From Tubulanus polymorphus (taxonomy: Eukaryota > Nemertea > Palaeonemertea > Tubulaniformes > Tubulanidae), in NCBI RefSeq assembly GCF_964204645.1, contig NC_134032.1:4056916-4120915 (forward strand): a DNA stretch of 64,000 bases, given 5' to 3'. The notes beneath the pieces are model-generated. The model was not told the origin of the DNA. It saw only the letters and a list, made by a program, of their open reading frames with translations, and searched no databases. This document shows positions 56,412-64,000 of this stretch, piece by piece. Position 1 is the stretch's first letter. Every line of letters starts with the position of its first letter. Made by a program: the position numbers and the translations under genes.

Positions 56412-59400
56412 TTAATAGACTACATCGATAGTGTCAATTGTGATTCTGTTTACTGTATTTAGTCCGTTTACGTCTAGGTTTATAAATATATTGTTAAGAC
56501 TCCAAATATGAAGATTTCGTTGCAGTATTATTTCTTGGTTTATGCGATCTATAAGTGCGTTTTTGAAATAAATTATAGTGTTGATGCGACCAGAGCCCTG
56601 TTCTAGATTGTAATGATTCTTGTACAAAATGAATTGTGCGAGAAATAAAAGATAGTTCGCAAGTGTGCGTTTGAAAAAGTCTCTTTCTATTGTTTTGGTA
56701 ATTCCTGTGTAGACGATGTCTCGAGTGATTCGTATAGGTGTGCCTATTATGCGTTCAAAGATTGGTTGTATGCGTGAATATAATTGTTGTGCTTCTGTGC
56801 ATGAGTATACTACATGGTCATTTGTTGCCGCGCGTCCGTAAATTTTACAATTTGGATCAGTTTTTATTTTCCAAAGTACTAATTTTGAAGCAGTCGCAAG
56901 ATTATTATGTAGTAATTTCCAATGAATATCACTAAACCGTTTATCAATATGTTTATTTTAAACTTCATTCCAAATTTCCGGCCAATTCAGATCCATATTT
57001 AGCATTTCAGTAATTTTTGTTTGTCCAATTGGCATGATTTGATGGAGATTTTTTAATAATAAAATTCTATAAATTTGAGATGATGAAATTTTTCCTACAG
57101 CACAACTTATGTTATCAAACTGGACGTAGATTTTCGGTAACTCGCCAGGATCTAAATTTTGGTCAGATATAATTAGTTTCCAATGTTGCGGTATCGCATT
57201 GTGTATACGTGTGTGTTTTAATCTATTTGTTAACGGAGTTTCATTAAGTGGTTTATAATTGCCACGATTATCAAATTAATGTTGCAAATTGGTTATACCG
57301 TGTTGTATGTACTGTGTGAAATCAGTTTTCCTGTTGAGCTTAATTTTTGGATTGCCAAAAATAGGTTTCTGCAAAATTTCAGTAATGGTTTCAGTCGAAG
57401 TCAGATGTTGTTGAAAAACTGTCCATGCTTTTAATAAATGTCTGTAGTAGTCGTTTGAAATTGTTTTTTTAGGTAGCTCATTGTGAATGATGTTTGACAT
57501 ATTCCAGCCAGGGCCAATGTATTTTTGCAGATTGTAGTTAATTAGTGGTTTCCAGTGTGTAGGTTTTAGAGCGTGGTTAATGATCGTTGTAATTGCCTGT
57601 GTTTGTTGTCTGTATTTTATGTTGTGTATGTCGAGGCCTCCGTGTTCGATTTTTTTGTGTAGTATGTTTTTGCCGACAAGTCGTTTTCCATTGTCCCATA
57701 GGAAATTGACGATTTTTGGTTCAAAGATTTTGATATACTTGTCCGGGACTGGAAATATTTCGGAAGTGTACCATAAAAGCGGTAATATAAATGAGTTTAT
57801 GACGACATTTTTGCCGTGTAAAGATAGTTTAGTTTGGCGCCAGAGGTTTATTATATTTTGAATTTTATTAACTTTTGGATTCCAGTTTAAATCATCAGTA
57901 TTTTCATTGCCAAAATGAATACCATAAATTTTCATTGATTTCTTCCAATTTAAGTCTAAAGGTTTATCGTTTCTATTTTTCCAGGATCCAATCCACATAC
58001 ATTCAGTTTTATCTTTATTAACTTTTGCACCTGACGCTCGTTCGAAAAGGGTTAACGTTGTAAAAACTTGGTCTAAAGACTCTAAGTCAGTGAGACATAA
58101 TGTAGTGTCATCTGCGTATTGCTTGATTTTAATTTATGTGTCGTCCGGTAGTTTTACTCCTTTAATGTTGTTGTTTTCACGTATTTTAATTGCTAGTGGT
58201 TCTGCTGCTATTATGTAGAGTATTGCGCTCATGGGACATCCCTGTCTTACGCCTCTTTCTAAAGTGAACGGTTTAGTTAAGAAGCCATTACTTTTAATTC
58301 TGGATTTTGGATTTGAATAACAAGTTTTGATATATTTAATTAGATTTTCTCCAAAACCGAAAGATTCTAAAGTTTTAAACATATACTGCCAGTCGACGCG
58401 GTCGAAAGCTTTCATTTGATCAATGGTTACTAAAAATGCTTCTAAATTATCATTATTAACGTAATCAATTAAGTCTCTAATTATATGACCGTTGTCTTGG
58501 ATTCGACGTCCCTTCACGCTACATGTCTGGTCAGGGTGAATTATGTCTGTTAGACAGTTGATTAGTCTGTTAGCGAGAACTTTTGTGAATATTTTGTAAT
58601 CTGTACATAGTAATGAGATTGGTCTCCAATTTTTTAAGTCTGTTTTGTCATTTTTCTTATGAATTAATGATATAATGCCGGTTTGCATTGATTTAGAAAG
58701 TCTATTTTCTTGTATACACGCGTGTACTAACTGCAGAAAGTCACCTCGGAGAGTATACCAAAATGTTCTATAAAATTCAATAGGTAGACCGTCTATACCG
58801 GGAGATTTATTATTTTGAAAAGATTTGACCGAATTTGTTAATTCGTTGATATCTATTTCGGAGTCATGCTGAAGTTTCTTTTGATTAGAGATTTGAGGTA
58901 GATTAGCCAGGAATATATTTTGGGTTTCCAAATCGATTTCTTCTTTTCTATATAGGTGTTTATAGAAATTAAGTTGAACTTTTTCAATGTCTTTTTGACC
59001 AGTTTTAATTTCACCTAAATTGTTTTTGAGAGTTCTGATGTGATTCGCTTTAGCGCGTTGCTTTTCATAATTTGCAAAGAAAGTACTTGTCTTCTCTCCG
59101 AATTCTCTCCACTCGATCTTTGATCTAATCATTGCACTTTTTGCTTTTTCAATTTCGAAGTCGCGAATACGTTTGGTAAGGTATTCAATTTGATTTTGGT
59201 TAGTGTTTACCCCTAAATCAGAGAGTTTTTCGAGAATGAATAATTCAGGTTCTAAAGATTTCTTAAGATTGTTTTTGATTTTTCTGAGTTCTGAAGCAAA
59301 TTTTATTGATCTGGTTTTTATTTGAATTTTGCCCTCTTCCCACCATTCAATAATTGAGTCGTAGAATAGTTTGTGATTTTGCCATTGTGTCCAAAAGTCT

Positions 59401-60226
59401 GTTATCATAGTGATGTAATTAGGGTTCTGCAGTAGTTCTTTGTTGAGATGCCAGTATCCCTTGCCACGTTTACCTTGAGAGGAGTTAATTACTAATTCGA
59501 CGATCTTGTGATCGGAATGAATAGAGTTGACATGTTTCACATGCTCTATGTCTGGCTGTAGAGTGTCTGATACATAAAATCGATCTATTCTTGTTTTAAT
59601 TACATTGTTATTTCGTTTTGCTACTCTAGAGAATGCTGGTGTGTCTGGATTTTTAAGTCTGTAGGCGTCTGCTAATCTGTATTGTTGACATAAGTTTGCT
59701 AATTGTTCTGAACCACTTCTTATACTCGACGAATTGGCAGATGTTGATTCTCGATCTAAAGGACTCTCTATACAATTAAAATCTCCAGCTATTATTGTAT
59801 GTTCATTTTGATTGAGGTTGAGATAATTACTGATATTGTTTATAAAATTTTTCCTATAGCGCTCTTTATTCGGGGCGTAAATATTGACAATGTTATAAAT
59901 TTGACCAGATATAGAGATTTTCAAAGCCATTAACCTGCCTTGTGTGTCCGTTGAGTTACTTAAAATTGAATAGTTTAAAGATCTCCTAATGCCAATAGTT
60001 ACTCCACATTTTCTCTCATTCGTAAAGTTAGATAATATCTCAAAATTCCTCGATAAGGGTTTAAATTTCTTTGAATTTCGTAGTCACTAGATAAATGGGT
60101 TTCTTGTAGTAAGAAGATATCGTGCAGCTTAAGTTTTTCAAAAATGCTTATAGTTCGAGAGTTAGAGTAGGCTAAGCCATTGCAATTGAGTGATAATAAT
60201 CTTATACGTCCTAATGTATTCGCCAT
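56412..60226 (-). pseudogene. Tx1/L1-like LINE ORF2 (endonuclease and reverse transcriptase)
   Basis: The minus-strand ORF2 starts at ATG 60226 with the APE endonuclease (LLSLNCNGLAYSN, LLQETHLS). It shifts frame near 60000-60010, continues with IIAGDFNCIESPLDRES and IHSDHKIVEL, then the reverse transcriptase (LKNWRPISLLCTDYKIFTK, FLVTIDQMKAFDRVDWQYM, RQGCPMSAILYIIAAEPLA). An in-frame TAA (58134) falls just before QYADDTTL, the catalytic motif. The same frame runs on (GGLDIHNIKYRQQTQA) through TAA codons near 57276 and 56957 to a cysteine/histidine-bearing C-terminus (CKIYGRAATNDHVVYSC) ending at 56412. Domain order and motif style fit the Tx1 clade of L1. Lesions are one frameshift and three nonsense codons, so the copy is young but dead. 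Confidence 0.88.
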
Positions 60227-60267
60227 GTTTTCAGTACCTACATAATAAGTGGAAAATATACATCACC

Positions 60268-61317
60268 TTAGGTCGTTCTCTTGTTTTTTGGCTTTGCTGT
60301 CCCGGTTTTGGGTTGAGTTTTCTTCTGTGTCCGATTCACTTGTGGTGGACTCGTTTTCGCGGGTTCGGTCGTAGCCACGCTTCCATCATCCATCGCGGGT
60401 TCATCGTCTTTGTTTGGCGTCTGTGTTTTTTTTGTCGTGGCTACCGGAGCCTCATTGTCAGTGGTAGATGTAGGGATCCTCTGAGACTTCTTCGGTGTCT
60501 GTGGCAGCTCAGTAGGAGAGGACGGTCTCTTCCTGGTTTCCTCGGGTTTCGAGTTGGTCTTGGCCGCGACAGTTTCCACAACCCTGGTATCTGGAACTTT
60601 ACTGGTAGTGCTTGCTGCTTCTGCTGGTGTTGGATTGGTCTTCCTTATACTTTGCGAAGCCATATTCTGTCGATGATGAATTTGTCTGCAGCGATCCGGG
60701 GTGTGTGTCGGATGCGAACACGTAACCTGGCATTCAACCCACGTGTGGTTGAATTCTCCGCAAATCGCGCAGTGATCTGGCTGACCGTTGTAGTATACTC
60801 GGATGAGTAAAAGTCCATAAAGTTTTGATTCTAAAGCAATGTTCCTCGGGATCGGCTAGGAAATAACTACTTCCAGGACTCGCTTCTCACCGTTACGGAA
60901 GTTTGTTTTGCCAAGTGTTGGGTGATAAGACCCTGTCAGAATGTTTCCATATCGTTTTATGATGCTGTCAACTACATCATGTGGGCAGTCGGTCGGGACA
61001 CCTTCTATTCTTAAAATTGTTGGAGTTTCAAGCGCTGATCTAAATCTTACTGTTGCTCCTCTGTGACTGATTGTATGTTTCTTCAAAATATCGTATTTGT
61101 CGGATGAACCACAGAATACACCGACATTGTACGGGTTAAAATCAATAACTTTTTCGATGCATTCACTCGATGTTCGGTTGTTGTGTAGAATTTCACAAAT
61201 CTGGTTTATGTCCAATTTGCTGTATTGTACTCGAATCTTTGGTACGAGCAAGAAGTTTTTAAAGTCTTTTGCCATCATGTTGTTGTATCGGAAGGTTCTA
61301 GCTTGTTGAAGATCCAT
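60268..61317 (-). pseudogene. LINE ORF1 (nucleic-acid-binding, zinc knuckle)
   Basis: The frame starts at ATG 61317 and runs in one phase to 60268, interrupted only by a TAG at 60856-60858. The N-terminal part reads IRVQYSKLDINQICEIL and LRIEGVPTDCPHDVVDSII, an RRM-like segment of the gag-like LINE ORF1 type. After the stop come CAICGEFNHTWVEC, a CX2CX4HX4C knuckle, then a Thr/Pro/Lys-rich tail (TPKKSQRIPTS, KNKRTT). Forty-one bases separate it from ORF2. ORF1 proteins bind the element RNA in a particle. With the nonsense codon read through, the length would be 349 residues. Confidence 0.82.
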
Positions 61318-61319
61318 TG

Positions 61320-61531
61320 TTTACTGTGCTGACCAGTCTAAGACCAACTTAGTTCTATAGCTAATCTAACAACTTAAGACCAATCTAAGCTCATTTTGGT
61401 TCTATAACCAATCTAACTACATAAAACCAGTCTAAGACCAACTTACTTCTATAGCCAATCTAACAACTTAAGACCAGTCTTAAGATTTAAGACCACTTTT
61501 GGACTCAAATAATGACTATGCAACTGGCCGG
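61320..61531. mobile_element. MITE related to 28635-28773, opposite orientation
   Basis: Read on the minus strand it begins CCAGTTGCATAGTCATT, then TGAGTCCAAAAGTGGTCTTA and several TTAGATTGG / GACTGGTCTTAAG motifs, and ends near GACTGGTCAGCACAG. The family is shared with the 139-bp unit at 28.6 kb, with an additional internal TTAGATTGGTTATAGAACC repeat. A 14-base G run adjoins its left terminus at about 61532. It directly abuts the 5' end of the LINE. Confidence 0.65.
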
Positions 61532-61534
61532 GGG

Positions 61535-62181
61535 GGGGGGGGGCGGAGGCTGTAGCAGCTTGTTAAGATGGATAAAGATAACCGGTGGATAAATAGCATA
61601 CATAGTAACAATAAACTTTTAATTGTCACTATCAATAGTCAACTATCCACTGGTTAACTATAACAACCAACTTAGAGGCAACTGACTCCTGCACAGTCAT
61701 AAAGAAACATTAGAAACATATTACAAACATACCAATATTAGACAGGTAAATACTTATTTACAATTCATTATTATCTAAAGAATATGATGTCTTGATTTTT
61801 ATGAAATTCTACTTGGATTATTATTATTAGGCCTATTATCATCATTATTTTTTGTCATTATTATTATCACTTTATTTCCTGCAAAAATTATGACATAGTA
61901 TAATCCTATACATCAGTTTTCTAAGACAGAATATGATTATATGATCATCATAAAAATCTTACAATATATCAGTGGGACAACATACAGGGGGACAGCTGAC
62001 CGAAAAATAAAAAATAGTTACAGATAATAGATAGAAAAAACAAATAACACAAAAAGAAATGAGAAAAGAAAATTAAAAATAATAGGAATTGATTGTCGCG
62101 ATTGGCAGATTATAATTCACTGGTTTCAGTGTTTGTTTAGTTCTGTTAAAGGTTTCGCAGGTCGACTGAAGTCTAACTCAC
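61535..62181. other. AT-rich spacer, probably intronic
   Basis: No coding sequence or clear repeat was seen. It follows the last recognised exon of the minus-strand tyrosine-motif gene, whose next exon (phase 1) was not located. Confidence 0.35.
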
Positions 62182-63083
62182 CGTACAATCCGACATCTTC
62201 CTCGGCGCCTAGGACCATTCGTGGAGCAGTACGCCCCCTAGAGGTGCTCGGTTGAAGCCTCGCGGGTTCCGGTCGGGACACGTTGTCTAGTCGTGCATAG
62301 ATCGTCCCATCTTCACCAATATCCTGAAGAAGAAAAGATGTTTAATTATCTCGCAATTTATGCGGGTATCAACAACCTAATAGTCGGGACCCCCTACCGC
62401 CCTCAGTGTGGACCCCTCACCCTTCAGTCTAAAACCTGCACCCCTCAGCCAGAAACTTGCATTACCTTCAGCCTTGACCCTGCATTCCCTTCAGATTGTT
62501 GAAGGGTTGGTTCCATGCTATAGATTGAGGGGTAGTGGGTGGTTCCACGCTATAGATTGAGGGAGTGTGGGTGGCTCCAAGCTATAGATTGAGGGGGTGT
62601 GGGTGGTTCCACGCTATACATTGAGGGGATGTGGGTGGCTCTAAGCTATAGATTGAGGGGGTGTGGGTGGTTTCACGCTAAATATTGAGGGGGTGTGGGT
62701 GGTCCTATGCTATAGATTGAGGGGTGTGTGGGTGGTTCCATGCTATAGATTGAGGGGGTGTGGGTGGTTCCATGCTATAGATTGAGGGGTGTGGGTGGTT
62801 CCATGCTATAGATTGAGGGGGTGTGGGTGGTTCTAGATCGGGATGGTTCGATACAAACCTCAATATAAACACTTCCAGCCGTGAAATCATCGTCTTCAAC
62901 ATTCTCAACTAGAAATAAAAAACACATTTCAGAAATAGAATCAGTTTAAGAAATTCGAAACGGATTCCGGCTGGACGCGTGGACATGCGTGCGCACCTTC
63001 TTCAATGAACCCGACACCAGCAGCAGGTGGAGCAGCTGGAGTAGATGGAGCGGGTGGAGCAACAGTTCGTCTGCCGATCCGAG
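62182..63083 (-). CDS. Three 3' exons of a proline-rich, tyrosine-motif (receptor-tail-like) protein
   Basis: Exons 63083-62997, 62908-62859 and 62323-62182 join in consistent phases. Acceptors are TGTTTTGTAG, TTTATTTCTAG and TCTTCTTCAG; donors are GAAG|GTGCGC (phase 1), GAG|GTTTGT (phase 0) and TACG|GTGAGT (phase 1). The joined product reads RIGRRTVAPPAPSTPAAPPA, then AGVGFIEEVENVEDDDFTAG, then SVYIEDIGEDGTIYARLDNV and a basic Ser/Pro stretch to EEDVGLYG. The acidic context around SVYIE, TIYARL (YxxL) and GLYG resembles the cytoplasmic tail of a phospho-tyrosine-signalling receptor. No membrane segment lies within these exons; the 5' part is beyond 64000 and the 3' end was not found. The family is unknown. 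A 32-bp minisatellite fills the second intron. Confidence 0.6.
62505..62840. repeat. 32-bp G-rich minisatellite in an intron
   Basis: About ten copies of a 32-bp unit built on CTATAGATTGAGGGGGTGTG and GGTGGTTCCATG, with variants in the G run and CTAAATATT/CTATACATT substitutions. The plus strand is strongly G-rich, with four or more G tracts per two units, so quadruplex formation is possible. It lies between two exons of the minus-strand gene at 62182-63083. Confidence 0.9.
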
Positions 63084-63420
63084 CTACAAAACACAGAGAA
63101 ATATCGCGTTATCACGGACAATTCCGACAGAGTCAGTTACGTCATTTCAAACATGTTAAAACACGAGTTACCACTAGCGCCAACAGAACATTCATTCTAA
63201 GAGTTTCACCGTATTTCTCATCAACAGTAAACTCTTTTAGGTCAAGGACTCGATGAGTTTTAGGAATAGTTTGTTTCGGAATAAAGGAAGGACTAGTACC
63301 GGTACTAGTACTGAACTGTTCACTGCACTAGCCAAATCTACGGATTAGAACCTACAGTTTATAGTTAATTTACGGTTCATATGGTTGCCAGTTATTAAGA
63401 GTAAGACAAGACAATAAGAT

Positions 63421-63628
63421 AAAAACCCACTATTTACAGATTAAAAGAATTTTAGAACAAAAATTTATTTATTCAATCTAAAATATATAGAATACACGAC
63501 GTTTCAATCTCACCCTAGATATCATCGTCGGGTGTCTGAGATCGAAACGTCGTGTATTCTATATATTTTAGATTGAATAAATAAATTCTTGTTCTAAAAT
63601 TCTTTTAATCTGTAAATAGTGGGATTTT
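63421..63628. repeat. Near-perfect 208-bp hairpin (palindromic MITE)
   Basis: The left arm (63421-63511) from AAAACCCACTATTTACAGAT to ACGACGTTTCAATCTCA is matched by its complement (about 63537-63628), TGAGATCGAAACGTCGTG to CTGTAAATAGTGGGATTTT. Only a few mismatches are present, around a 25-base loop with CATCGTCGG. It is non-coding and probably a recently transposed fold-back. Confidence 0.9.
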
Positions 63629-64000
63629 ATCATATTATCCGTTCACCACGTTTGAGTGTGGTTATCGTTCTATTACAAGAAGTTTTGAGGACCAAATGAT
63701 AGAATGATATCGGGTATTGTAATCAGGTCATCAGACCTGACTGGTCACCACTCGACTGTGATGATTGCTTAGGGCTAATTCCACACGTCTATGTTTTGCC
63801 TAGAACATAAATATTTGGTAATAGTCTTCGAGTCTGACAAATTCATATTTCCAATTCAATATACTAAGTATAAGTCATCATTTGTATGAATCATCAGCAT
63901 CATTATCGGGTTCCTGACTAGTATAGAAAATCTCTAGATATAAGAATAATCTATGCATGGAATATTCAATTGGTTCTGATGCTGCTAAAACTGGATTTAC
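63629..64000. other. Right-edge spacer
   Basis: No gene or repeat was recognised here. It is likely intronic to the minus-strand gene that continues beyond the window. Confidence 0.3.

Overview
The window is animal nuclear DNA. It has low coding density, AT-rich spacers, introns with GT..AG borders, many nested transposon remnants, and receptor genes of a metazoan type. A receptor at 29.3-35.9 kb joins CUB, C-type-lectin, LDL-receptor class A and leucine-rich-repeat modules to a seven-helix domain. That design is known best from lophotrochozoans (the molluscan GRL101 type). Tx1/L1-like LINEs, Polinton fragments and tRNA-like SINE heads fit the same setting. I infer a lophotrochozoan, probably a mollusc, and cannot name the species.

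Layout. 1-2.87 kb is a 20-bp minisatellite. 2.9-3.9 kb holds fragments of a Polinton/Maverick element (packaging ATPase and integrase tail). 4-10.2 kb has no gene I recognise. 10.3-13.7 kb holds a LINE reverse-transcriptase relic, a frameshifted transposon-type gene and a fold-back repeat. 14.0-20.0 kb holds an unidentified broken gene, an intact single-exon rhodopsin-class GPCR (14910-15869), the N-terminal part of a Polinton DNA polymerase, a 436-bp palindrome, and a secreted PAN/apple-like gene with a TATA box. 20.7-28.8 kb is relics: LINE reverse transcriptase, a second Polinton integrase tail, several simple repeats, a decayed opsin (TM4-TM7) and a MITE. 29.26-35.9 kb is the large receptor, with three exons and one apparent frameshift. 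37.8-52.2 kb is a nest of non-autonomous DNA transposons: two hAT-like fold-backs with perfect 8-bp target duplications, a TTAA-type element with an empty-site paralogue, a pogo-like element, and a composite tandem-repeat family, plus PHD-finger-like transposon remnants. 53.0-54.0 kb is a decayed Josephin-type deubiquitinase gene and 54.4-54.9 kb a LINE relic. 56.4-61.3 kb is a nearly full-length Tx1/L1-like LINE on the minus strand. 62.2-63.1 kb holds three minus-strand exons with perfectly compatible phases, encoding a proline-rich, tyrosine-motif tail whose 5' part lies beyond the window.

The genes do not form an operon or pathway. Three of the host loci are membrane receptors or their relics (GPCR, GRL101-like receptor, opsin pseudogene), and one encodes a secreted protein. 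I found no CRISPR array, no bacterial-type system and no credible functional tRNA or rRNA gene. Coordinates of repeat borders are approximate unless a target duplication fixes them.
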